From an uncultured Clostridia bacterium (GTDB lineage Bacteria > Bacillota > Clostridia > Christensenellales > UBA1242): 64,000 nucleotides of DNA. Position numbers and translations under genes: made by a program. This document shows positions 42,227-50,937 of the stretch, piece after piece. The DNA lies in contig CAKVOD010000005.1 of NCBI GenBank assembly GCA_934778205.1, forward strand, positions 1 to 64,000. Direction: 5' to 3'. Numbering within the stretch: position 1 is the stretch's first letter; each line of letters starts with the position of its first letter. Under the pieces are notes generated by a model, which saw nothing but the letters and a program-made list of their open reading frames with translations, was not told the origin of the DNA and did no database searches.

Positions 42227-43162
42227 TTACTTTGGTAATTTGCTGAGAATGTTCTCAAAGTAGTCGGGCAATGGCGCAGAAAATTGTTTGAGTTCGCCTG
42301 TGGCGGGATCTTTAACAATAAGTTTGTAGGCGTGCAAAAGTTGCCCATTGAGTTTGAACTCTTGTTTTTTATATCCGTATGTTATGTCGCCAACAATGGG
42401 GTGCCCGATGTGCTTGCAGTGGACGCGAATTTGATGTGTGCGTCCCGTTTTGAGTTCGCACTCAAGTAGCGTATAATTTCTAAATCTATTCACAACCTTA
42501 TATAAAGTCACTGCGTGTTTGCCGACGTTTGGTGCGCATACGGCAAACCGCTTACGTTCGGCAGGGTCGCGAGCAAGATTTGTTTCAATTATTCCGCTAT
42601 CCTCTTTCACGACGCCTTCGACGAGCGCGAGATAGTAGCGTTTACACTCTTTGGTTTCAATTTGCTTGGCAAGATTTCGGTGCGCAATGTCATTTTTTGC
42701 AATGACAATCAGCCCCGATGTATCTTTGTCGAGGCGGTGCACAATCCCCGGTCGAATTTGCCCGTTGATGTCACTGAGATTTTTCATTGAATACAAAAGT
42801 GCGTTGACAAGTGTTCCGCCATAGTTCCCCACGGCGGGGTGGACAACCATTCCTTGCGGTTTGTTTATCACGGCATAATCGTCATTTTCATAGACGATGT
42901 CAAGCGGTATGTTTTCGGGTTCTATGTCCATTGGCGGAGGCGCAAGACTACAAATTGTGATTTCGTCACCCGTTTGCAGTGCGTAACCCGCTTTAACTAT
43001 TCTATTGTTGACCAAAACATTACCGCCGTCGATGTGTTTTTTTAGTTGCGAACGCGACGACTCGGTAAATATTGTTGCTAGATACGTGTCCAGCCTTTGC
43101 GGAGTGCTACTGTTGTATGTCAAACTTGTGACGTCGTCAAAATCGGTTTGCTTTTCTTCCAT
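42227..43162 (-). CDS. rluD: RluD-type 23S rRNA pseudouridine synthase
   Basis: Makes pseudouridines in 23S rRNA. The N-terminal S4 domain (RLDTYLATIFTESSRSQLKKHIDGGNVLVNN) is followed by the catalytic domain with GIVHRLDKDTSGLIVIAK and GRTHQIRVHCKHIGHPIVGD. Length is 311 aa. It lies eight bases after lspA, the usual neighbour in Firmicutes. RluD is the best label, though target specificity is not proven by sequence. Confidence 0.9.
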   Translation of the reverse strand: MEEKQTDFDDVTSLTYNSSTPQRLDTYLATIFTESSRSQLKKHIDGGNVLVNNRIVKAGYALQTGDEITICSLAPPPMDIEPENIPLDIVYENDDYAVINKPQGMVVHPAVGNYGGTLVNALLYSMKNLSDINGQIRPGIVHRLDKDTSGLIVIAKNDIAHRNLAKQIETKECKRYYLALVEGVVKEDSGIIETNLARDPAERKRFAVCAPNVGKHAVTLYKVVNRFRNYTLLECELKTGRTHQIRVHCKHIGHPIVGDITYGYKKQEFKLNGQLLHAYKLIVKDPATGELKQFSAPLPDYFENILSKLPK

Positions 43163-43170
43163 ATCTTCCC

Positions 43171-43791
43171 CTATTCTTTCCCATTTATTAATTTAGGGCG
43201 TCGCGACTCAATGAACAACATCCAAATTGCAAGCAGTATGACGCCGACGGTCAACGCACAGTCAGCAATATTGAAAATTGGAAAATCAACAAATTCCAGT
43301 TTGATAAAGTCGCGCACATATCCTAAGTTCAAGCGGTCAACAAGATTCCCGAGTGTTCCGCCCAAAAGAAGTGCAAACGCTATGTAGTAAAAGAAACCAC
43401 GCTTGGTATTCATTGTAAAAAACTCATACAAAAAGAATAACACAACAAATATGATTGAAAATACTAACAACGCTACGGTTGCGTTTGAAAACATCGAGAA
43501 CGCTGCACCCGTGTTGTGAGCGCGCCCATCAATGCTAATAAAACCACCGATAAACTTTGCCACCTTGCCGTCAAATACCGATTTTAGTACTAAATCTAAT
43601 GTCAAAACTATTGCAATAATTGCAAAAAAAGTAATATATTGCCCCCACTTTGATTTTATGCCTTGACGCATATATTCTTTACTTGTGCGCTCCTTGAAAA
43701 AAAATGCGCATTTTTGCTTGAAAGAAATTTCGCTGTTTGATTTTTCATTACTTGATTTAAATTCATTGTTTTCTTGATTATTATTTTCCAT
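43171..43791 (-). CDS. lspA: Lipoprotein signal peptidase LspA
   Basis: Membrane aspartic peptidase that cleaves signal peptides of prolipoproteins. The family motifs are NTGAAFSMF, GNLVDRLNLGYVRDF and FNIADC, the last two bearing the catalytic Asp residues. Four helices are visible. The N-terminus has about 55 extra polar residues, and no good ribosome site precedes this ATG, so an internal start near residue 42 is possible. Confidence 0.92.
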   Translation of the reverse strand: MENNNQENNEFKSSNEKSNSEISFKQKCAFFFKERTSKEYMRQGIKSKWGQYITFFAIIAIVLTLDLVLKSVFDGKVAKFIGGFISIDGRAHNTGAAFSMFSNATVALLVFSIIFVVLFFLYEFFTMNTKRGFFYYIAFALLLGGTLGNLVDRLNLGYVRDFIKLEFVDFPIFNIADCALTVGVILLAIWMLFIESRRPKLINGKE

Positions 43792-43851
43792 ATTAGTATT
43801 TTACTAATTCTCAACAATTTTGTCAACTTTTTAATTAAAAATTTGACAATT

Positions 43852-44181
43852 TTATTTTTCTTTCAAAAGTAGTGCTTTGACTTCGTCGACAAAGTGGGCT
43901 TTTGAGCGCTCGTCCTGCCCTTGCAATTCGATGCCATAACGCATCACAATTCGGCGAATCAACTCATAGTTGTCGATTTCTTTGCCGTCCACATAAAAAA
44001 ACGTGGCGTATGTGTTTGTGTGACGGACAAAACAATGCCCGTCCTCAATGAAAATTTCCTCTTGCCCATCTTCAAATGGTATGACGTCGCATAACTCGGC
44101 AAGGTCGGTTTTGCCAAATGGATTGTCAAGCAATCTTATTAGAATTTCGCGGAATTTTCCGCTGATTAGATAGTTTTTCAT
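43852..44181 (-). CDS. Uncharacterised small soluble protein (109 aa)
   Basis: Not recognised. The start at 44181 (MKNYLISGKFREIL) has GGAGG upstream. The protein is acidic with mixed structure, without membrane segments or clear motifs. Confidence 0.65.
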   Translation of the reverse strand: MKNYLISGKFREILIRLLDNPFGKTDLAELCDVIPFEDGQEEIFIEDGHCFVRHTNTYATFFYVDGKEIDNYELIRRIVMRYGIELQGQDERSKAHFVDEVKALLLKEK

Positions 44182-44246
44182 ATTTTGCCTCCTGTAATTC
44201 GTCACTTGTAAATTTACTTAGTTTGGTCCATAATGATTTTTTTATG

Positions 44247-44281
44247 CAAAAAAGGACAACAAAAGCAATTGCTGTCCTAGA
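44247..44281 (-). terminator. Terminator of ndk
   Basis: AGGACAGCAA and TTGTTGTCCT arms followed by TTTTTT on the minus strand. Confidence 0.75.
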
Positions 44282-44283
44282 TT

Positions 44284-44685
44284 TCATTTTCCAAAAAATC
44301 TTTTGATTTCTGCTTTTGCAGTTTCTTCCGCATCGGAACCGTGAATAAGATTTTGTGTTGTGTTGCACGCAAAGTCACCACGTATTGTGCCTGCATCTGC
44401 TTCGAGCCATTTTGTTGCGCCCATTAGTTTGCGCATTCCTGCGATGACGTCGTCACCCTCAACAATCATTCCCAAAACGGGACCGCTTGTCATATATGAC
44501 ACGATTTCGGGAAAAAATGGTTTGTCTTTCAAATGTGCGTAGTGTTCTTCAAGTTGCGCTTGCGTCAATGTGAACATTTTTGCATCCACAATTTTGAATC
44601 CTTTGTCCTCAATTCTTGAAATGATTTTGCCCATAAGACCGCGTTTTACGGCATCGGGCTTCAACATAATATAAGTTTGTTGCAT
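44284..44685 (-). CDS. ndk: Nucleoside diphosphate kinase
   Basis: Transfers the terminal phosphate between nucleoside di- and triphosphates through a phospho-His. The start at 44685 (MQQTYIMLKPDAVKRG) matches the family N-terminus and has AAGGAG upstream. The active-site His lies in NLIHGSDA. Length is 133 aa; the longer frame upstream is not coding. Confidence 0.95.
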   Translation of the reverse strand: MQQTYIMLKPDAVKRGLMGKIISRIEDKGFKIVDAKMFTLTQAQLEEHYAHLKDKPFFPEIVSYMTSGPVLGMIVEGDDVIAGMRKLMGATKWLEADAGTIRGDFACNTTQNLIHGSDAEETAKAEIKRFFGK

Positions 44686-44712
44686 AATTATAAAATCTCC
44701 TTGTTTGAAAGT

Positions 44713-44743
44713 TTTGAGGAAGCGGTATGCTCCGCTCCCTCTT
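44713..44743 (-). promoter_or_regulatory. Hairpin in the ndk leader
   Basis: GAGGGAGCGG pairs with CCGCTTCCTC around AGCATA, with one mismatch. It lies between the ndk promoter and the ribosome site and is not followed by a T run on the ndk strand. Role unknown. Confidence 0.4.
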
Positions 44744-44756
44744 TTAAACTTGTTAT

Positions 44757-44784
44757 ATTGTACCACATTTTTTGCTTTTTTCAA
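44757..44784 (-). promoter_or_regulatory. Promoter of ndk
   Basis: TTGAAA (44779-44784) and TACAAT (44757-44762) are separated by 16 bases, with ATGTGG before the -10 (extended type). Confidence 0.6.
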
Positions 44785-44866
44785 AATATTTTATACATTT
44801 TTTTCATTTATTTGCCATATTTCAGGCGGTGTCACACATATAATTTAGGTCTAATATAATAATTTT

Positions 44867-45859
44867 ATGAATGAATTTGAACTTTATTTGCAAAAAATTG
44901 CAGAACTAAAGAATATGGGACTAGAGCCTCAAATTTATGGAAAGTCGGTGTTAAATCAGCCACTTTACTATTTCAAGTTGGTTAAGCGCGTTGATTATAA
45001 CAAAAAGCCGATTAAAATTTTAGTGCAGGCGGGCATTCACGCGCGGGAGCATATCACAACGTTTTTAGTTTTTCGGTTGATTGAACATTATTATGTGCAA
45101 GTTTATCGCGAACTTTCTAAAATAAATAGTGCGCATAATCCTTTTTTGAGGCTCAATTATGAATTATATTTTGTGCCAAACAGCAATGTAGATGGATTGC
45201 GTTTGTGCGCTGAGGGCGTCAATTTTATTACAGAAGATATTTGCTCAATGGCAAGAAAAAATTTTGACCCAAACACATTTGGAGATTTTAGCAAATGCAC
45301 AAATGCAGATTTGGTAAAATTAATAAGAAAGCGATTGATTGAACTCAATCTTGGCAATCGCGATTTTTCGCTTTGGAAAGCAAATGCGAATGCTGTTGAT
45401 TTGAATGTAAATTTTGATGCACGCTTTGGTTCGGGTACAAAAAATACAAAATCTAGTGGTGCTGAAAACTACGTTGGACGTTTTGCAAGTTCCGAGCCCG
45501 AAACACAAGCACTTGTCAAGTTGATTAACAAAATCAACCCCGATTTAACAATAAGTTATCACTGCAAAGGACAAGAAATTTACTATCAATTTTTTCAAAA
45601 ACAAAAAGAGCTTTTGCGTGACAAGGCGATTGCGCAGATAATTGAAAAGACAACAAAATATAGAATTATTGATGTAAGTTCGTCAAGTGCGGGCGGGTTC
45701 AAGGACTACTGCATCGAAAAATTAAAAATCCCCGCCTTCACAATTGAAGTTGGAGATGACAAATTATCGCACCCAATTCGGGTCGATAATTTAAAACAAA
45801 TTTACAAAGAAAACAAAAATGTTATACACAACATATTAAAACATTTTGTATCTATTTAA
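44867..45859 (+). CDS. M14-family zinc carboxypeptidase
   Basis: Predicted metallopeptidase. HAREH supplies the first His and Glu zinc ligands (about residues 63-67), SYHCKGQ the second His (about 226), and AFTIEVG the catalytic Glu (about 290). There is no signal peptide, so it acts inside the cell. Cytosolic M14 enzymes of spore formers often process gamma-D-Glu-DAP peptides, but the substrate here is inferred. No ribosome site precedes the ATG. CATATT and CATATAAT, 15 bases apart just upstream, resemble a SigE promoter. Confidence 0.85.
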   Translation: MNEFELYLQKIAELKNMGLEPQIYGKSVLNQPLYYFKLVKRVDYNKKPIKILVQAGIHAREHITTFLVFRLIEHYYVQVYRELSKINSAHNPFLRLNYELYFVPNSNVDGLRLCAEGVNFITEDICSMARKNFDPNTFGDFSKCTNADLVKLIRKRLIELNLGNRDFSLWKANANAVDLNVNFDARFGSGTKNTKSSGAENYVGRFASSEPETQALVKLINKINPDLTISYHCKGQEIYYQFFQKQKELLRDKAIAQIIEKTTKYRIIDVSSSSAGGFKDYCIEKLKIPAFTIEVGDDKLSHPIRVDNLKQIYKENKNVIHNILKHFVSI

Positions 45860-45861
45860 GT

Positions 45862-46560
45862 TTAGCGCTCTAATTGGTCGTTTTTTGCGACAATTGGAGC
45901 AACTTTTTCATTTATGAGCGTTGCGATTTCGTCGATTGACTTTAGTTGTCCGTTTTCGTTCAAGCAATCTATGATTGCCCAGTTTTGCGACTTTGCCATA
46001 TCTATACCGCGCGTATAGACTTTTTGCATATAATTGTTGTCGCTTTCGTATATGTCTTTTTCTTGCCCGTTTTTGTTTGCGCCACGCAGTTTGACAAGTT
46101 GCGTGGAAACTTGAGGGGGTACATTTAGGTAGATGACAAGGTCTGGTTTTGGCAACTTTAGTTTGCTGTATTCAAGGTCAAAAAGCCAGTTTGTATATTG
46201 ACTACGTGCCACATCATCATCAATTTTGCACGCTTGATACAACAAATTCGATTCTACATAGCGGTCGAGTACTAAGATGGTATCGTTTGACTTTTCAAAT
46301 TTTTTTAATTCCTTTTTGAATGTACAAAGACGGTCGACGGCAAACAATATTGATGATTGATAGGCATCAAGCGAATCGGCGGTGTTGCCGAGTTCCCCGT
46401 TCAAAAGCATTTTGACGGGCGCACAACTTGCGCTTTCGTAGTTTGGAAAATCCTGCTTTATTACATTAATGTTTCGGTTTTTCAAATGCTCGACAAGTTT
46501 TTTTGATTGCGTTTCTTTCCCGCAACCGTCTGTGCCTTCAATGACTATTATTTTATTCAT
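45862..46560 (-). CDS. tmk: Thymidylate kinase
   Basis: Phosphorylates dTMP to dTDP. The P-loop EGTDGCGKETQ is at residue 8, with DRYVESNLLYQ near 100 as the DR motif. Length is 232 aa, slightly long, closer to the eukaryote-like branch seen in some Clostridia. CAGGAGAG precedes the ATG. It is convergent with the M14 peptidase. Confidence 0.92.
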   Translation of the reverse strand: MNKIIVIEGTDGCGKETQSKKLVEHLKNRNINVIKQDFPNYESASCAPVKMLLNGELGNTADSLDAYQSSILFAVDRLCTFKKELKKFEKSNDTILVLDRYVESNLLYQACKIDDDVARSQYTNWLFDLEYSKLKLPKPDLVIYLNVPPQVSTQLVKLRGANKNGQEKDIYESDNNYMQKVYTRGIDMAKSQNWAIIDCLNENGQLKSIDEIATLINEKVAPIVAKNDQLER

Positions 46561-46596
46561 TTTTCTCTCCTGTTATTGTGGTGGTTTACCACTATT

Positions 46597-46765
46597 ATAA
46601 GGTTTTTATTAAATTAATGCTGGCGCAATCAAGTTACGTTTTCGTCCATAATGAAGTGCGTCCCCTTCCGGGAGATTTCTCCACGTCGGCAAAGGCTACG
46701 CCTCCGCCTTTGGTCGAAATGACAATAAGGGTAGTGGCTCACCATAAAAATAAGGTTTTTATTAA
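46597..46765. repeat. R1-containing segment flanked by 16-base direct repeats
   Basis: ATAAGGTTTTTATTAA occurs at 46597-46612 and again at 46750-46765. Between them lies GCTGGCGCAATCA (the composite-element terminus) followed by a single R1 unit (46662-46723). This looks like a one-armed relative of the composites at 275 and 6446. The direct repeats could be a long target duplication or pre-existing sequence. Confidence 0.6.
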
Positions 46766-46859
46766 TTGAATAGTACCCACAGCCGTCAAACAATCAAACG
46801 CACACTCATCAATTAAAAAAAACACTATAACGCTTATCTATAAAAAAATGCTTGAACGC

Positions 46860-47098
46860 AAAAACTATAATTATAGCAGCGGGGCTAGCCAACACGCGCA
46901 CATAAATGCGTAGAGTCAAAAGCATACGCCGACGCAACAAGTTGTTAGACGTAGGAACAGCACCTGCAGCAGGGGCGTTTCCACCAGTAGCGGGGCTTTC
47001 CCCATCGAGAACAGGCGCTTATGGAAAGTACACACGTACGCCGTCCACATAAACCAGTTAGACGTAGGAACTACACTTGCACCTGTGCCGTATGGCAC
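46860..47098. repeat. R2 repeat cluster at the rlmH stop codon
   Basis: Units carry ACGCCGACG...GACGTAGGAACAGCACCTGCAGC (near 46925-46970) and CGCCGTCCAC...GACGTAGGAACT...CACCTGTGCC (47039-47090). The last ends in hairpin GTGCC-GTAT-GGCAC (47085-47098), touching the rlmH stop codon. No gene is present in 46561-47097. Confidence 0.65.
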
Positions 47099-47553
47099 TA
47101 TTTGTGGTAGGGGGTGTGTGATTGGATGTTGAAAGCGCGATAAATTTGTTCCAAAGTCAGCACGCGAAACAATTGATGCGGAAATGTCATCTTTGAAAAC
47201 GAAAGCAAAAAGTTTGCGACATTTTTAATTCGGTCATCGACACCAAATGAACCGCCTATAACAAAAGATACGACTGAACCGCCGTGCGTGGCAATATCAT
47301 TAAGTTTTTCAGCAAATTCAGGGCTTGAGAGTTGTTTGCCCTCGATTGCTAAAACACAAACATAGCCTTCAAGATGCTTGACGATTTCCGCATATTCCTC
47401 CGCCTTTGCATTGTCGTTGTCGGACTTGCCTTGTTTCACTTCAATTATTTCAAGTTTGCAAAACTTTTGCAATCGCTTGGTGTATTCGTCAATCGCGGAC
47501 TTGAAAAAGTTTTCTTTGATTGAACCGACGCAAACAAGTTTTATTTTCATCAT
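47098..47553 (-). CDS. rlmH: 23S rRNA pseudouridine-1915 N3-methyltransferase RlmH
   Basis: SPOUT-class methylase acting on 70S ribosomes. The knotted SAM site is seen as VLAIEGKQLSS, SFVIGGSFGV and the C-terminal ending HTPYHK, which is diagnostic. I placed the start at 47553, where TAATG overlaps the previous gene's stop. Length is about 151 aa, slightly shorter than average. Confidence 0.93.
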   Translation of the reverse strand: MMKIKLVCVGSIKENFFKSAIDEYTKRLQKFCKLEIIEVKQGKSDNDNAKAEEYAEIVKHLEGYVCVLAIEGKQLSSPEFAEKLNDIATHGGSVVSFVIGGSFGVDDRIKNVANFLLSFSKMTFPHQLFRVLTLEQIYRAFNIQSHTPYHK

Positions 47554-48899
47554 TAGAATAATCCCCACAAAAATGTCATAAATGTTACAACCGCACCAAG
47601 AAAGATTGAGCAGTACAAGAAAAAGTTTTCTTTGAATGTCGGTTTATATTTTTCCGCTTGCTTGTTGCGCGGTAAGATAATTTTCATTAGGTCGGTCAAA
47701 CTCATTTTTTGCCCGTTTGGCAATCTCCCCGTTTGAGAAAAATCAGAAAGTGATTGCGGAACATTTTGTGAGTTTTGCGTACTTTCGCGCATAACAATTT
47801 GAGGAACAGGTTGCGCAGTTGGCGCGTTGAGATTCGCGGGAATGTCTGTTGATTGCGACTGGTCTTTTGTTTGTTGTTCGCCAATTTGCAACTGGTTGTC
47901 TTGTGGCTGTCCTTTCAGTTTTAGTAATTCCGCATCAATATTTTTGCCTTGTGAGAGATAAATTTCAAGCAATTCTTGCGCGTTTTCGACGTCCAAAAGT
48001 TGCTTTGGGTCTTTTAGGCCTGCAAACTCTTTGGCAAACTTATAAAATTGCGCTTGCTTTGTGTACTTGAACATTTTTAGTAGCAACCACGTGCCGATAT
48101 AAACTACAAGGCACAACACAAGTGTATAAATCAAAAACCGCGTGAGAATGTTGACGCCGTTTAGGTTGATGAATTCATTGAACCTTGCGCCAAAGATGTT
48201 TGCTGATTCGGCATAATCAATGTAAGTGTTTAGTCCATTATTTATGAAGTGAATTATCACGCTTGGCCAAATGCTTTTTGTGATTAATGCGACACTTGCA
48301 AGGAGCATTCCGACAACAAACGCATAGAAAAATTGCGTGATGTTGAGGTGCATCAAACCAAACAATAGCCCTGAAAGCAAAACTGCTCTAAATGACCCCA
48401 ATTTTGAAAAACCACTCATCAGCATTCCACGATGAGAAAATTCCTCAAACATACCTGGGAGCATTGCGATGAACACTAAGTCAAGCAAAAATGTCCAAAA
48501 ACTAACTTCTGCACTTGCTCCATATTGCACATATGGCTTATAGCCAAGCATTTGAATGAACACGGAAAAAAATGTCGAAACAAATATAATCAAGAAAAAT
48601 GCTACAAAGCCCATTCCTACTGAACAAAACAAAACTTTGCCACTTGTTTTTCTAAACCCAAATGAACGAAATATATCCTTTGTTTTTTGCTTGTAAACAA
48701 ATCTATAAATCAACATTGGAACTGTGAACAAAATCAGTATTTGCACAATTATTGTAAACATTTTGTCTTGCCATTCGCCTGCAAATTTTAGTAGCCCTGC
48801 ACTGCTTACAATGCGCAAAACCACAAATAATGTGAGTACAATGAAGTAACATAGGTTGCTCCAAAATAGACGCTTCTCGTTTTTTAAAAGTTCTTCCAT
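47553..48899 (-). CDS. CPBP-family intramembrane metalloprotease 1
   Basis: Predicted Rce1-like membrane protease (Abi/CAAX family). About eight helices are present. The catalytic motif EEFSHRG is near residue 165, LMHLN near 198 and a later HFINN supplies the other ligands. A Gln-rich cytoplasmic tail (residues 315-400) precedes a final helix. It is followed directly by a second paralogue's operon, and overlaps rlmH by one base. Substrate unknown. Confidence 0.83.
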   Translation of the reverse strand: MEELLKNEKRLFWSNLCYFIVLTLFVVLRIVSSAGLLKFAGEWQDKMFTIIVQILILFTVPMLIYRFVYKQKTKDIFRSFGFRKTSGKVLFCSVGMGFVAFFLIIFVSTFFSVFIQMLGYKPYVQYGASAEVSFWTFLLDLVFIAMLPGMFEEFSHRGMLMSGFSKLGSFRAVLLSGLLFGLMHLNITQFFYAFVVGMLLASVALITKSIWPSVIIHFINNGLNTYIDYAESANIFGARFNEFINLNGVNILTRFLIYTLVLCLVVYIGTWLLLKMFKYTKQAQFYKFAKEFAGLKDPKQLLDVENAQELLEIYLSQGKNIDAELLKLKGQPQDNQLQIGEQQTKDQSQSTDIPANLNAPTAQPVPQIVMRESTQNSQNVPQSLSDFSQTGRLPNGQKMSLTDLMKIILPRNKQAEKYKPTFKENFFLYCSIFLGAVVTFMTFLWGLF

Positions 48900-48964
48900 T
48901 TTTCTCCTTTCGTATTAATATATGACATAATATCGCATAATATTATTGCTTAATATTCCCGTTT

Positions 48965-50164
48965 TTAACTTATAAACATTGATATCGTGTTTAAAATTGC
49001 AATTGCAAGGGCAACAAAAAAACCTGTCAACCCCTCTTTTTTGATTGCTCCATCACGCATAAAACCAGCATAACCCTCTTTGAATGAAATTTTTGCAAAC
49101 TTTTTTTCAATTTCATCTTCATCAGTATCCGCTTGAATTGTTGACGTTTCTTCGTCAACGTCTTGCGTCATCACTGACTTTTCTTGGATAGTCGCATTTT
49201 CTTGAACAACTGAATTTTCTTGCGTTGTTGCTGAATTTTCTTGCAAAGTTGCTACATTTTCCACATTTTCTTGCGCATTTTCCACATTTTGCGTAGGTGC
49301 GGAAGTCTGTTTCTCAACTTTATTTTTGACTTTATTTAAAAGTTTAATTCCAAAATATACGACAAGGGCAAGCAAAGCAAGATATAATATGGCTTGAACG
49401 ACATAAAATACATCTATTTTTGTGGCAACCGATTCAATCCCCATACACGTTTGAATACTATTCAATGCTATAATAAACGTGTTGTTGATTGTATGAATGA
49501 TGATAGAAACCCACAACGAGCCTGTTTTAATGACCAAGTACCCTGCCAAAACGCCGAAGGCAAACTGGTAAATTGTTTGCTGGATGTTGCCGTGTATGAG
49601 CATAAACAACAATGCCGACATTATGATTGCAAACCAGTTGCCATATTTGCGCAACCCCTGCAAAATGACGCCACGGAAAATAAATTCCTCGACAAAAGCG
49701 GGCAAAATACCTAGACAAAGTATTGCAAAAATGATTGTTCCAGCAGAATTTAGTTCAAACCCAAGGTCGCTTTTGATGTCGCAACCAATTGCAGATAGTC
49801 CTCGCTCAAACAAATCCATTGCTGGACTTGAGAACCAAAGCAGTGCAAAACCCATACATATGCTTATTGCGAGCATCCACGCGTTCGGTTTTACATTTAA
49901 TTTTGAGGCGGTTACGAAATTTATACGTCTTTTATGCACAAATGCAAAGTATATAGCAACAAAGCATAGTTGCATAAACACGGCGTTTATCATTAATACT
50001 GGCAAAGTTTTCATAAAATCGTCATATTTCACATTGATTGAACTAGCAATCACTGAATATACGGCACATAACAGAACAAATGCCACATATGGCAACAGCA
50101 TTGCGTACAAAAACATTCGTGTCGAATCACTTGCTAAAAAATATTTTCTATAATTGTTTTTCAT
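48965..50164 (-). CDS. CPBP-family intramembrane metalloprotease 2
   Basis: Same family as its neighbour. EEFIFRG is near residue 160, FMLIHGN near 193 and IIHTINN near 225. The C-terminal third has a degenerate repeat rich in Glu, Asn, Gln and Thr (NVENAQENVENVATLQENSATTQEN) before a last helix. AGGGAAAC precedes the ATG. The two proteases share layout: protease, low-complexity tail and terminal helix. Confidence 0.83.
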   Translation of the reverse strand: MKNNYRKYFLASDSTRMFLYAMLLPYVAFVLLCAVYSVIASSINVKYDDFMKTLPVLMINAVFMQLCFVAIYFAFVHKRRINFVTASKLNVKPNAWMLAISICMGFALLWFSSPAMDLFERGLSAIGCDIKSDLGFELNSAGTIIFAILCLGILPAFVEEFIFRGVILQGLRKYGNWFAIIMSALLFMLIHGNIQQTIYQFAFGVLAGYLVIKTGSLWVSIIIHTINNTFIIALNSIQTCMGIESVATKIDVFYVVQAILYLALLALVVYFGIKLLNKVKNKVEKQTSAPTQNVENAQENVENVATLQENSATTQENSVVQENATIQEKSVMTQDVDEETSTIQADTDEDEIEKKFAKISFKEGYAGFMRDGAIKKEGLTGFFVALAIAILNTISMFIS

Positions 50165-50277
50165 TTTGTTTCCCTATATAAAATCAACTAAAAATGTATG
50201 CAAAAGGCGCTACATTTTTGAGCCATTAAATTTGCGTCAAAAAATTTAGTAATCAAATTAATAATAATCTTTTTAAT

Positions 50278-50877
50278 TCAATCAGCAACAAGTAAATTTA
50301 TCATATTGCCGATGACTCGGTCACGAACACGCTCAAGTTCCCGCAAATCTTCCTCTGAAAGCTCGTCAGGTATTATATCAAGCTTACTAAGTGCAATCAT
50401 ATTGACATCACTTGCGCTAATAATCATATCCGAGAGTGCGCGGGCAAAAAAATACTCAATGTTTTCGGGCGTCAAATCGTATTCTTCTGCAATTTTGTCG
50501 ACTTCATCATATTCAGCAATTTTATAAAACGCAGGCTGAAAGAAAAACTTTAGTCTATTCATTGAAAGTTTGCTACCGCTCGCGCTCGCAATGATTCCCC
50601 ACTTGTAGGCGCGCAGAATGTTTGGCTCAAAAAGTCCGTTTCTACCCTTCTTGTAGATGTAGGTCAAAAAATCTTGCGCAATTGCGTCGCCGTCGACGGC
50701 AAGCAAGACGCATTCTTCAAGCAGTTGATAAAATTTTTCGTTTGCAATTGTTTCATTATAAACTGCAAGAGCGTTGAACTGCACTTTAAAGCGTCTATAT
50801 AATTGCGCTTGTTCATCAAAAGTCATATCAAGAAATTTGTCGGCAATTTCTTGGTTCCAAACCTGTTTTATTTCCAT
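50278..50877 (-). CDS. Uncharacterised helical protein (199 aa)
   Basis: Not recognised. Acidic, helical and soluble, with a possible TPR/Sel1-like segment (AQDFLTYIYKKGRNGLFEPNILRAYKWGIIASASG). TAGGAG precedes the ATG. The Sel1 comparison is tentative. Confidence 0.65.
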   Translation of the reverse strand: MEIKQVWNQEIADKFLDMTFDEQAQLYRRFKVQFNALAVYNETIANEKFYQLLEECVLLAVDGDAIAQDFLTYIYKKGRNGLFEPNILRAYKWGIIASASGSKLSMNRLKFFFQPAFYKIAEYDEVDKIAEEYDLTPENIEYFFARALSDMIISASDVNMIALSKLDIIPDELSEEDLRELERVRDRVIGNMINLLVAD

Positions 50878-50937
50878 AAATACTCCTATTTTGATTATAA
50901 CATTAATAAAACCAATTTGTCAAACAAATTGGCTAAA

